Assembly (NCBI RefSeq): GCF_000787575.1
Contig: NW_012236531.1
Span: 1,776,103-1,840,102 of the forward strand
Length of the DNA stretch: 64,000 bases
Source: Acytostelium subglobosum LB1
Lineage: Eukaryota > Evosea > Eumycetozoa > Acytosteliales > Acytosteliaceae
Direction: 5' to 3'
Shown piece by piece: positions 11,438 through 22,778 of this stretch. How positions within the stretch are numbered: position 1 is the first letter of the stretch; each line of letters opens with the position of its first letter. A program made the position numbers and the translations under genes. The notes under the pieces were generated by a model, which saw only the letters and a list, made by a program, of their open reading frames with translations, was not told the DNA's origin and did not search any database.

Positions 11438-14400
11438 TTAGATTAGACTTCCACCACCACTGTTCCTGTTTCCAGCACCACCTGTGGCAGGCTTATTGAT
11501 TGGTGGCGGTATGTTGAATCCTTGTTGGTGTCCTTGGCCAAACTGTTTAGAGTTGATGTTGTTGGCAGGAGTCATACCGCCATAGTTGTTAAAGGCAGAG
11601 TTGTTGTTGTTGCCGTTGAACCCAGAGTAGTTGGTATTGTTGTTATTCGAATTGCCATTGGTGTATCCAGTGTTGGTAGGGTTATATCCAGCTCCAGTGT
11701 TGGTGTTATAACTGTTATAGTTGTTATTGTTGAATCCATTGCTGTTAATGGTGTTGTTGAATCCAATGTTGTTGTTACTGTTGAATCCAGAATTATTGTT
11801 GTTGAAACTAGTGTTGTTGTTATTGTTGAATCCATTGCTGTTAATGGTGTTGTTGAATCCAGTCGAGTTATTCAAACCGGACGTGTTTGATTCGAATGGG
11901 TTACCAAATGTGTCGCCATAGGCTGTGGAAGATGTGGATGAAGTTGTTGTGGGTTTCAATGACAGACCAGAGAAATTAGGCTGTTGGTTTGGTTGTGTAA
12001 GGGTGGTGCTGAATGTTGATGATGTTGAGTCCAATGATATGTTGTAGTTTGGACCGGTCATACTGGATGACGAAGACATTGGTTGCAATGGGGCGGATGA
12101 TGATATTGGTGTCAATGAATCAAGCGATATGTTGTAGTTGGCACCGCTGCTTGGTTTGTTTGATTGTGATATGCTCTGAGGAGTCATTGTTGTTCCAAAT
12201 GGCGTGCTACTGCCGTAGTTGGAATTATGTGAAGGGGTTGTTGTCATCACTGGCGTGGAGAACATTCCACCAGATGAAGAGAGTGCTGCAGGTGGAGGGT
12301 TGAGTGTGGGCTGAGTTGCTCGAGTTGGGCCAGTTGACATACCAGAAAAGTCTGGACTGTCAAAGAATGATGCTTGAGTGTTGGGTGGTGGAGGAGAGGA
12401 AAGCGTCGATGACGATGCCTTTGTGATGCTGCTCGAGGATCCAGAGAGGAAGGTAGTTGGTATTGTAATCTTTGGTAGTTCCTGCTGCTTTGGTGTCGCT
12501 TGTTCCTCGAATGAGTTTGCATTGGAGTTGGCTGGTGGTGAGCCAATGACATTGTTGAACTGGTTCATCTCCTCGGATGTGTTCTTTGTGAATCGACGAA
12601 GATTGTTGAGTTCGTTGTATCGCTCATTCTCGTAGGTGGCCAAGACATCTTTGACAACCTTCATGATGGTTTTGAACTGCTCCAGGTCTAGATGCTTGTC
12701 GGCAGACAGAGGTATGAGTGCTGGGAGGACCTTGAGTGCGAGAAGCTCACCTCCAAGTTTCTTTGACACTGCCTCATAGGTGACGACCAATGCCTCAAGG
12801 ATTGGTGGAGAGTTGTCAACAGATAGTACACGCTCTAGTGATGGTATCATACTATCAACGATCAACTTCTTATCCAACAATGGGACCAATCTAAACAAGT
12901 AGTTTTTGTGTAAGCAGGAAAAGTCCTCGTCCAATGACAACAACAACATCATGATGGCAACTTACAATGAGAACCAGTGAATTGACTTGGTTCGAATATG
13001 TAGAGGGAATCCTCCAATACAGAGGTTAGTGAGTCGAGGAATCATTCCAGCGACAATCGCATCAGGATCAAAGTATTTGATCAGTGGAACTGAGAGTGAG
13101 AGGCATTGGAAGATGATCTCTGGTGTTGGTCCACAGAGTGTACCAAGGACCACTGGTAGGATATCTATTGAATCATTGAATCGATATTGATGTTAACATT
13201 TTTGGCCTACTACAATGATGTTGATTGTTGTTACATACACTTCCTGATGTAATCATTGCTCGACTTCTCAATGAACATGTTGACATTGTCAAGGATACAA
13301 GAGAGTACATCGTTCTTTGGAGTCTTGCTCAATAGGATTGGTATTAATGGCTGAGCTATCAAGTCATTGAACAGTTCCTTCTTGGCTGTGTTGGCGATGG
13401 AAAACACATTAGGTAACACGACATAGACTATTCTTTCGTTTGCCAACTCTGAGATCAATGTTGGTAGAATCTAGATTGTATGATGTTGTATTTAAATGGT
13501 AAGTGAGTGTTCGTTTGTCCTTTAGTACGTACATACATATGTGATCCTCATTCTCTCAGAGAACTGACTAAGGATGCGGAACAAGCCACGGAAGAATTGC
13601 AGCTTTGACTCATCCTCCTTCTGGACAATGTTGGTGAGGTAGACCAGTGATTTGACCTTGACGTCTTGGAAGTAGGCAGATCGGATGAAGCTATCCAAGT
13701 CACCTCGAAGTGATGATTCACCCAGCAGTATAGTGCACACTTTGGCACTGTCACTGTTGTTGGAGTTGGCGGCTGCAGCCTTTCGACAATTGACCAGTGT
13801 AGTGGCATAGTATGCCAATGGACCCATCTTTGAGAGGTTCTCCTCAGTGCCAGCGTGTTGATTGTTGAGGTTCAGTGCCAACTCGCATATTATACGACCT
13901 ATTGAGTACAGGTCACTGTTGTACTCCCAATGTCTTTGTTGAACGTATTCAGGTGCAAGATAACAGAAGCTTGGTAGGAATGAACCAACCTCTTCATATA
14001 TGTACTCTTTAAAATCAGGACTCAATCCTGATAGTTCTGGCTCCTTACTATCTATCGAGCATGAGAATCCTAATCCTCCAATCTTCCATTTCAACTATTA
14101 TGTACATGTTATTGATTGCAGAGTAAGTAAGTAAGGAGGAATGAATGAATGAATGAATGATAATGTGATACATACATTCTTTGTAATGAATATAGACTCT
14201 GGAGCAATGTTACGATGTAATAACTTTGCAGTTGTATTGAGGAAGTGAATACCCTCTAGTAGTTGTGATATACCTAGTTGTATCTCCAACTCCTCGAATG
14301 TGAAGTGATGCTGCTTGAACTCATCGCTGGACACCTGATTCGACTTTGATCGTTGACGATACTGTTGTATTAGATTGTCCAATGTTGCCAACACTGGTTC

Positions 14401-14810
14401 AGTTGCAAAGTACAATGATATCTTTGTCTCCTCCACAGCATTGACAACATTCAATATCGATGGATGTCTCAGTCGAATCAAACTCTGTGCTTCACGCTTC
14501 AAGTGACCAAGTAGCTCATCCTGTGCCGATCTAGACATCTTCTCATATTGTTTCTTATCGAATAACTAAACATTACATTTATTCATTCGTTCGATTGGTA
14601 TAAATAAATAAATAAATATATAGTGATTGGTAATAGTGTAATTGATATGATACTGACAAATACAGATACATCCTCACCAGATGTCTTCTTGGTGGCGTCA
14701 TGTATCTTCCAGTACTTGGTATGAGCATTCGATTGTTTGAGATCAAAGTCTTTGACTGGTGATGACACTGCCGAACTAAGGAATCCCTTAACCTTGGCTG
14801 TTAGGTCCAT
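11438..14810 (-). CDS. scyl2: SCY1-like protein 2 (SCYL2/CVAK104) pseudokinase
   Basis: A 994-residue protein with an N-terminal kinase-like domain (residues ~1-350) and a HEAT-like region (~350-620), matching SCYL2, a clathrin-coat-associated protein of endosome/Golgi traffic. Exons: 14658-14810, 14176-14565, 13537-14094, 13239-13470, 12966-13164 and 11438-12890. Conserved blocks are [14 protein letters not shown], the HRD position as [13 protein letters not shown], and [20 protein letters not shown]. The catalytic Asp of HRD is Asn and the DFG triad reads GLG, so it should be catalytically dead. HEAT blocks include [17 protein letters not shown] and [20 protein letters not shown]. The last ~300 residues are Ser/Thr-, then Asn/Gly/Phe-rich with repeated GFNN units. 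The exon-1 donor (GTCAGT) is unusual but is supported by family alignment at DVSVF/LFDKK. Confidence 0.88.
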
Positions 14811-15074
14811 TATTATACTATCTTATCTATCTTATCTATCTATCTTTGTATCTGATTAATAGTTCGAATAATAATAATAGATGTCAAGCACATGATCAGC
14901 TCTTCAGTTATTTTCAATTTAATTATTACCATGTCGCTTTTTGTCACCAGCAGAAGTGGCCCAAAGAGTGGGAATACATCCAAAGTGATGATTTTGAAGT
15001 TCAAGTGTCACACTTTTCCAATTCCTATTATTATTTGGATAATGATCATTAATATAAAAAATATATATATATAT

Positions 15075-16849
15075 TTATTGATTCAATGCCTTGGATAATA
15101 GCTTTGCCAACTGAAGATTGGTCAATGGTGGTGTGTCTGAGGTGGTTGGAATGCCCATTGTGGTCAGGTGTTGTCTCAAAGTGTCCTTTGTCAGTCTGGA
15201 CATCTGGAGAATAGTTTTCTTCTTCATTTGTTCTCTGAGTTGAGCAACGTCATTCTCTGGGAGGGGGACTGGAGTTATGTTAACCTCTTGGTGTGACACT
15301 ACTTGGGGTTGACTCTTGGTGGTTATGCGCTTGGGTCTTGTTGTTGATGTTTTTGTTCCAAAGCTCCAAAACAATACAACTTCATGTGTAGCTCTGGATA
15401 AAGGGACAAGAAGTGCTGTTGTGTCGTCGACAAGTCTCCAAATGATTTGAAATACTGTTTGGTCATCACTATATGAGCAGAAATGCATAGTGATTGTTGG
15501 AATAAAATTGAGCAATGAATACAAAATAGTGAATGGCATGGCATCTTGTATTCTTTTCATTGTCCATCCTGGTTTGGTAATGATGATTAAGTGTGAAAGA
15601 GTGTTCATCTTTGAAAGTTGAGATATGATCGGTTGATGTAATAGAGGTGAAGATGGTTCACTTGGTGTCCGGCTGTTTCTGATTGGTGTTTTGTCAAAGA
15701 CCAGAGTAAGTTCATTGAGATGTTTGTGACCAACTAGATTGAAGTTCTCAGGAGAGAATTGAGGGCATCGAATGGTCATTGATCTAACTGATGGAATGTA
15801 CTCTGGAATGAGTGGTTGATTGAAGTTGCCAAAAGTTAAACGTGTAACATTGTTGGATAAATGACCAGTTTGGAGAGATTGGTTGAAGAGTTTCATTGAC
15901 AACTGAGTCACAGATGGCGGTATGTGTCCATCTTGGAGTGGTTGATTGAATTCATAAAATGACAACTGTGTCACTGATTGTGGCAGGTGTCCAACTTGGA
16001 GCGGTTGATCGAATCTATTAAGAGACAACTGTCTCACTGATGGTGGCAGATGTCCAGCCAGAAGTGGTTGATTGAATATATTAAATGACAACTGTGTCAC
16101 TGATGGTGGCAGACTTCCATCTTGGAGTGGTTGATTGAATACATTAAACGACAACTGTCTCACTGATGGTGGGATGTGTCCAGCTTGAAGAGGTTGATTG
16201 AATACATTAAACGACAACTGTGTCACTGATTGTGGTATCTGTCCAACTTGAAGAGAGTGTTGGTACCCCCAAATGACAACTCTGTCACTGACTGTGGTAT
16301 CTGTCCAACTTGAAGTGGATGATTATAATAACTGAGTGTCAATTGAGTCACTGACTGTGGAATGTGTCCGACTTGAAGTGCTTGATTGAATGATCTAAAT
16401 GACAATTGTGTCACCGATGGAGGAATGTGTCCGACTTGAAGTGGTTGATTGAATAATTCAAACATCAGATGTGTCACTGACGGTGGTATGTGTCCGATTT
16501 GAAGTGGTTGATTATATGCACTAAGAAACAATTGCGTTACAGACGATGGCAGATGTCCGACTTGAAGTGGTTGTGTGAATTTAATAAGTGACAACTGAGT
16601 CTCTGATCGAGGTATTTGTTCATAGTGAAGACAATAGAGGTAAGTCGAAGGTTCTCGATACCTATATAGGTATTCATAAAGATTTGTTCTCTCCCTTGGT
16701 ACAACACCAAAGTGGTGATCCAAAGATGGTGCGATGATCGTGTGCAGTGAGAAGATCCTTCTGTTTACCAAGAGAAAACATAATACATCAATTGTATCAA
16801 GTTGTAACAATATGATTCTTAGTACATAAGTCGGTAGTAATATTAACAT
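15075..16849 (-). pseudogene. FNIP-repeat protein, copy 2 (one frameshift)
   Basis: Sister of the gene at 5437-7333: the same MLILLPTYVLRI start, about 12-13 FNIP repeats, the same non-repeat region (ECxx-free, with MTIRCPQFSPENFNLVGHK) and a SAP-like tail ending LAKLLSKALNQ. Here the 3' two thirds are open as one 383-codon frame, including the part that is broken in copy 1. The single lesion is near 16266, where GGTACCCCCAAATG replaces GGTACCCCTCAAATG and shifts the frame inside one repeat. One 66 bp unit present in copy 1 is missing. It could be a young pseudogene or a functional gene with a sequencing error in a C run. Confidence 0.8.
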
Positions 16850-16866
16850 TATTATTTATATGATTG
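15082..16866. repeat. Segmental duplication, block B
   Basis: Direct repeat of block A at 5489-7347, shorter by one 66 bp FNIP unit and a few small indels. Upstream of its start codon the similarity stops about 15-20 bp beyond the ATG, just before the 5' flank of the unrecognised gene on the other strand. Confidence 0.9.
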
Positions 16867-17050
16867 CCTAATATTAATAATCACTAGTATTTTTCTCTAA
16901 TCAAAACAAGGTCTTTAAAAATTTGGAGATTTTCAAGTCAGCATTTACAAAGACATGATATGCAGCAGGAAATGAAAAGCCCGGATCCCCATTGATTGGG
17001 CCCTCAAGATTGGAAATCAAGTACAAAGGGTTTCCGATATTTGGAACAGG

Positions 17051-18049
17051 ATGGAAACATTGTATTATCAAATGAGCGGACTCCAAGACAGTAAGTATAC
17101 TATGTTGTAATGATAAAGTATTGCAATTCTAACCTAAAACTATTTTACAGATTACTACCCTGGTGACTACAAGTATGTCTTGGTGATGGTCCTGAATCCC
17201 TTGCATAGTCAACGTATTCCCAAACAGAGCATCTCAATCACTTGGGAGGACCCTGGCCAAGGAACAAGGACATTCTCCACAATGATCAGGTACATCCATG
17301 TTGATACTGATGGTTCTACAAGAGAATTCACTTTCCCATTCTCCAACAACTTCGCCACCACGACCCCACCTTGCCAAGACACCCCATCAGACCCTAAGTA
17401 TGCCAAGTATGGAAGAGTTTGCTATAGAGGGTACAATGATATGCCGTGGATGATTGCTTTTGACTTCAATGGCCCCAACTTCATGAACAGCAAGTCCGCA
17501 CCGAGTATCAGAGTGGAGGGAATTCCTGGTCTCCAATCGGGTGCTCTCATCTCTTGGACTACTGGCGAGGCGATTCTCATCGGATCCAATGGACTCCTTC
17601 TAATGTCCGAGCCCAACTCTGCCACCACTTATGCCCAGTATGAAAGGTCTATCTCAGGAAGAGGTCGAGAATTGGAAGACGATTGCTCTGACAGTTCATG
17701 CACTAATCGAACTGACGCTGGCTCCTTCAGGTTTTTTGTGGGCGGGTCCCCAGCGAATGGGCAATACATCAACCACGACGAAACCCATGACTATTACTGG
17801 TACAACCGTCTTTCTTTCCAGAACAAGAATCCAAGCCCAATGTCCAATGTGGCTTCCTTCAGTTTGGATCACACCAATCTCCCAGATGTCCCTTCCAGCA
17901 CTCAGATTCGGGTCGACTGGGTCATAGTCATGTCTCCCTTCGAAGCGAACCAAAGGTTTTGGAAACTCAACGCCACAACTTTCAACATCATGACGGACTA
18001 CCAAGACTTCAAAGGGAATGTTCTCGCTGAGTATCAAGGGAGTAGTTGA
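17051..18049 (+). CDS. Unrecognised protein, ends in a hairpin
   Basis: Two exons (17051-17090 and 17151-18049) joined by a 60 bp intron with GTAAGT, a TCTAAC branch and ACAG give 313 residues. The frame is also open upstream to 16976 and reads like coding sequence (IPIDWALKIGNQVQRV), so the true N-terminus may be longer and lost next to the duplication breakpoint. The protein has many aromatic, Asn and Pro residues (SISITWEDPGQGTRTF, MPWMIAFDFNGPNF, LPDVPSSTQIRVDWVIVMSP), no signal peptide and no membrane segment; it looks like a beta-rich domain. Codon use is more GC-rich than its neighbours. I do not recognise the family. The frame stops at a TGA within a perfect inverted repeat, and what looks like its C-terminus resumes after it. 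Confidence 0.55.
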
Positions 18050-18092
18050 TACTCAGCGAGAACATTCCCTTTGATTTGAGCAACTACTCCCT
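18009..18092. repeat. Two overlapping perfect inverted repeats
   Basis: 18009-18037 and 18046-18074 are perfect 29 bp inverted copies around an 8-base loop. In addition, 18037-18048 and 18081-18092 are perfect 12 bp inverted copies. The two palindromes overlap in a way expected from a template-switch or fold-back event. The first arm is in the coding frame of the upstream gene and the second arm introduces its stop. Confidence 0.95.
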
Positions 18093-18230
18093 CTGACCGA
18101 CGGCGCCCCCAGGAAATACTTCTCATTCGATAATTACAACTATCCCTTGAATGGAGGTATGAGCACCTTGGACAGGAGGTTTAACTTCAATGCTCCAGGT
18201 CCATCCAGGAGCTTCACCTCCTACAATTAA
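18093..18230 (+). pseudogene. Likely severed C-terminus of the preceding gene
   Basis: After the hairpin, an open stretch reads TDGAPRKYFSFDNYNYPLN and then MSTLDRRFNFNAPG to a TAA at 18228-18230. Composition (Asn, Phe, Tyr, Pro) matches the upstream gene and there is no start codon suited to a separate gene. The inference is that it was once continuous with it. Confidence 0.45.
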
Positions 18231-18313
18231 ACTGTGAGATTGATTCAAATATTCATATTAACTTTATCTTGTACTGAGTTGGGCAACTTTGATGTAGTAT
18301 CCAAACATAATTA

Positions 18314-21300
18314 TTATTTATTTGTATCCTTCTTACTCATCCTTGATATCTTCTCCATTGCAACATCCTTTAGACGTCTTCCCATTAGACGCTTCTTGAC
18401 GTAGATGGCAGTGACGGCAACAATGGCAATGAAACCGACAATTACCAACACAGTGATCACTGGCACCTTCCACTTGTCGTTCGATCCACCACCGCCACTC
18501 TTTGCCTTGCAGTCTGGTCTTGCCAATGGGAATCCACCATCCTTTAGCAACAGTCCAAAGTTTGGATCGAGATCAACCTGAGTGCTAAAGTGTGGCACGA
18601 GCATTGCTGTGTAGAACAGGATGTCATGTGATTCGTTGATGGCTGGTGGCTTGAGTGTATCCGAGGTACCGTCCAACATGACGGTGTTGATCACGCCTGG
18701 TCTAGAGTCACTGATCAATCTGGTGGAGTACTTGGCACTGATTACAACACCCTCATTCTCTGATGGTACATCCAAGAATGTCACAGAGCCAATGGGCAGC
18801 GGTGAAGGTTCGTATGGACATCCATCTGGCGTTGCCTGAACTCGGTCGCCTGATGTCTGGTAAATCAATTGAAGGATGTTTAGGTTTGACTGGAATGACC
18901 AGTTGGTGATGTTGACGTAGAACTTGACAGAGTTGGCACTCACAGGTATGAGCTCACCGGCAAACTTGACCGTGTCCTCCTTCAAGAATACCATAATTGT
19001 GACGTTGAGTTTGCAAGTGTCGTTGGGGAACTCTCCAATGAAGATGTACTTGTTTAGGTCACTGCTCCTGGTCCATGTGATTGTTGACATGTCCAATGAA
19101 CGAATGATCTTATCCTGTGACACCTCACGAATGTACTTGACACCAATGTTGAAAGTCATTGTATCACTGGGCAGTGTTGCGGTGCCATTTGGATTGACGA
19201 CTGGTGCCTTTGATGAACGCGAGTTCGACAACTTGATGGAGCAGTCTCTGCCACCAAAGCCTTGGTAACATTGACAATAGGCAGTGACCTCTGCCTTTAG
19301 ACATGTACCCTGACTGGAGCAATCATTCGGACACTCCAAAGGATTGGCGTAGAAGAAGAGGTATTGTACAGTGACCAGAGCACCATCAGAGTAAATCTCC
19401 ACTGGTAGTGCAGTGCCATTGAATGGTACCGTACCCTTGAAGTTACAAACAATCACCGTACTGTTGATGTAGTAGAGATGATCACATTGTTGACCACCAA
19501 TGGTCACATTGATCTGATAGCTTCCAAAGCCTGTGCCAGTGATCGTGACATTCTCTGTGGTGTTGAAGTTGGACGAGGACACTGATACAATGGTGGTCTT
19601 GACCTCTTGGTACTCTACTGATACGGTGTTTGACATCTGTCCATCCACTGTGATGTTGATCATTGGTGTGCCGCTGAGTGCTGGTACTTTGAACGACAAT
19701 GACTTGTGTGGCAGGAGCATAGTGATTGAGGACAGCAACTGGATGCCTTGAACAGAGATCTTTGATATGTTGGCACCAAAAGATGTACCAGTGATTGTTA
19801 CTACACCAGAGTCAATGTTTGTGGCACTGTTGACTATGTTGTTGATGTTTGGCGCTAGGTAGCCAATGTCAACAGTGTTGGAAGATGCAATATTGTCCAA
19901 CACCATGCCAATCACTACTTTCTTTCCAGTACCTGCGGGCAGTTGAGCGGTAAAGGCAGTGTCGTTGATCAATGACGTGATGCCAGTTGGCACTTGATCG
20001 ATAACAACCTTGATCAATGATTGTTGAGTGTAAAAGTTGGCACCGTACACGGTGACCTCAGCTCCTTCTGTGCTCAACTTGGATGGTGAAACACTTGTGA
20101 TACTTGGTGTAGGGTATCCAAAGGTCAGTGTGTTGGATTGGACACCATCGACAATGGCGAGGAGAGTGTGTGGACCACCGTAGCCAGCTGGTAACTTGAC
20201 GCTAACAGAAGAACGATCGTTGTTGACGCTGTCAAAGTTCAGTGTATAGTTCTGTCCCTTGATGATGGCCAGGAATGTGTTGGTGCTGAACTGATGTCCT
20301 GGGTTGGCGAGCTTCACTGCCACTGTCTGTCCGGCACTGGGAATCACAATATTGTTGGCCGATGTTGATGTGTAGCTGATCACTGGAGAGTAGCCACCAA
20401 ACTGAGTGAACACTGCAGCACAGATATCAGTGCCAGCAGTCAGTACTAGGGTGCTCCAAGTCATATAGAGTCTGTTGCTTGGCAGCAAGCCAGAGGGAGT
20501 ACTGGTGCTGAAGTAGGGTGTGGCCACCTTGTTGATGTTTGGACCATATGTGTATTTGTAGGCGCTGTTGACATAGGTGATGCCTTCGTAGAACTTCATA
20601 CCACCCTGGGTGGTCAATTGTGATACTGTCGTGTTGATAATGTTCACTTGAGCGGCAGAGGTCAATGTACCAGGGTATCCACTATAGTTCTCAAGTGTAG
20701 ACTCCATCGAGTAGTTGTATGATGAGGTAAATGTTGCACAGGCAGAGTAGAATGAAAGGAATGTGTTGGTTGTAGTGTCATCTGAAGATGTAGCGTTAGG
20801 AGTTAGTATGTTGTTTTCAAAGTAAAAGGAGCAAGGTTGACTTACAGAATGGAGCATTGTTTGTAATACTCATAACACCATTGATTACAACTCTAATTGG
20901 TAGTATACTCTCTGTCAAGGTGTTGGTGATCGTACATTGGATAACCTTTCCAACCACACCATTGACGTACTTGACATCATTACATTGACCAGTCTTGGCA
21001 GCACCCAATAGGATGCTGACCTTTGAAAGGTCCGTACCAAAGTTATCACCAACAATCGTTACAAAGCTGTTCACTTCAGTGTTTGGGTATATATATCTAA
21101 CAATGGCAGCTATTTAAAGGTTAGTATTAGTATCATGAGTGAATGGTTGATTGAATATGTATTATACATACGAATATATTGATACCTTGTTGGAAGTATA
21201 ATTGTATCACTTCCATTTGAGAATGTTACATTGACATTATATAGTCCAGCACCTGATGGTAGGTTACAAGTAAATCCACCTTTGATAGTTGTTGTATGTA

Positions 21301-22065
21301 TGTATGTTAATAACAATGTCAATGTGTTCTTTGTTAAATGATTAGTTGGTAATACTTACTTGATGTAATACTATTGGTATTGATTGGACATGTTAAAGAT
21401 GGACTTGGAGTGGCTGTGTTGTTATCGAAGGGCACCAGATTGACTGATGTAGGTGTGTAGGAGGCGTCCAAAGAGCTGCTGTAACCTTTGAACGTGATGA
21501 CACCACCGGATGTTCCAGTTGAGCCATTGACTATTGGTGAGCCCATGCCACCAAACTCACAGAGATAAAACTGACTCTCGGTTGCCTGTAGATTGTTGAT
21601 GGCCAGTCCAAAGTCACCACCTCTTCTAAAGGTGGACAGGTAGATCTCATTGTCAGAGAGCGATGGCTCGGTGAGCGCCCATGGACAATAGGTCAGACAG
21701 CCGACGCCATTGTTGGACGAGTCGTAGAAAAGCATCCCATTCTCTGGTCCGCTGTTGTAGTACCACTTTTGGAACATCTGGTCATAGGTGCGACCAGATA
21801 TCCATATCTCGTTGGGACTACTGGAAAAGAGGCCAGCCGAGTTGACCCAGTTCCACTCGTCCAATGTGGTTATTGTGGCCAGGTAGCCAAAGCCACGGCC
21901 CGTCGTAGAGTTAATGGCGGCACAGGCATTGATAGCACCAGTTGCTGTTGTCTTTGTATTATATAGGATATATTCGTGATCATTGTTGGGGTTGATAAGT
22001 GATAGGACTGTGTTTGTTGTCAATAGTAATACCAACAAAGTTGGTAATATGTTGTTGTTGGTCAT
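18314..22065 (-). CDS. Surface protein: C-type lectin, IPT/TIG and EGF-like domains
   Basis: Predicted 1181-residue type I membrane protein. Exons: 21360-22065, 21172-21279, 20846-21109 and 18314-20781; all joins keep frame. A signal peptide (ILPTLLVLLLTTNTVLS) is followed by a C-type-lectin-like domain (residues ~25-190: GFGYLATITTLDEWNWVNS, then NEIWISGRTYD). Several IPT/TIG folds follow, for example FVTIVGDNFGTDLSKVSILL, PSKLSTEGAEVTVYGANFY and VVTITGTSFGANISKI. One EGF-like module is CPNDCSSQGTC...CQCYQGFGGRDC. A long Thr/Asn-rich ectodomain leads to one membrane helix (VPVITVLVIVGFIAIVAVTA) and a short basic tail. Dictyostelids use such TIG proteins in adhesion and kin recognition; this architecture is related but is not a clear TgrB/TgrC ortholog. 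Start chosen at MTNNNIL; an ATG at 22116 is in frame. Confidence 0.85.
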
Positions 22066-22778
22066 GTTGATAAATAAATAATAAATAATAATATGTATGT
22101 ATGTGTATTCAAACAAATAACATCATAGTAGTTGTTGATAGAGAATGTAGTGAGTACTATTCTATTGGTCATTTAAACTCTCAAAAACGCCTCGTGTTTT
22201 TTTTTCGTTTGGATCTGATCAATCTGATCCGACCTGTGGCCCAATGTACACGTAGGTGTTTGACACTAAAAACTCCGCATTAACCGAGAGGCACACCAAC
22301 CTAAATTTGGGTTGTATTTGCACGATCAGCTGACAATTTTAGACAAGGACATCACAATCGGGTCTCAGTGTTTGGTGTCACTACTATGTGTGGAATTGTA
22401 CTTAATCCAAGGTATTGTACCATTCCACACACAGACACCGTGACTGTTCAGTGTTGAGAATCTCTCTGTCTTGAAAGATCTTGAAAAGAAAAACTCTTTC
22501 ATTTGACCACCAAGAAGTGTTGTCGTTCAATATTATGACCTTGTAAGGGGTCGGAAAACAAAGATATGATGATGTCGATTCGACAGGTCTTCTATTTGTT
22601 TGTTCCATCCGTGCGTATGTACATACTATGAACAATCCCTTGTGTCCATCTAGATTGATGTTGGTGAAAGGTTATATTATTCATATGACATCACCATTTT
22701 GGAAATTGATGGATATAGTAGTTATCGTAATCGGTTAATAACAGATAATGGTTTAGATGAAGTTAACTTTAATGACGT
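22066..22778. other. Intergenic with hairpin and T-run
   Basis: About 710 bp between two minus-strand genes. It contains a run of nine or more T near 22196-22206 and a strong hairpin at 22387-22431. No ORF with convincing composition is seen. It presumably holds the TIG-gene promoter and the 3' end of no gene on the plus strand. Confidence 0.4.
22387..22431. repeat. Intergenic hairpin, 15 bp stem
   Basis: The arms at 22387-22401 and 22417-22431 are inverted copies with a single mismatch (TGTGTGGAATTGTAC against GTACCATTCCACACA) around a 15-base loop. It could be a small structured RNA or a short inverted-repeat element; it is not a tRNA. Confidence 0.7.

Noticed and set aside
16901-17086. 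61-codon minus-strand ORF next to the FNIP copy
   Set aside because: No motif and no introns; the plus strand reads into the orphan gene through a proper splice site.
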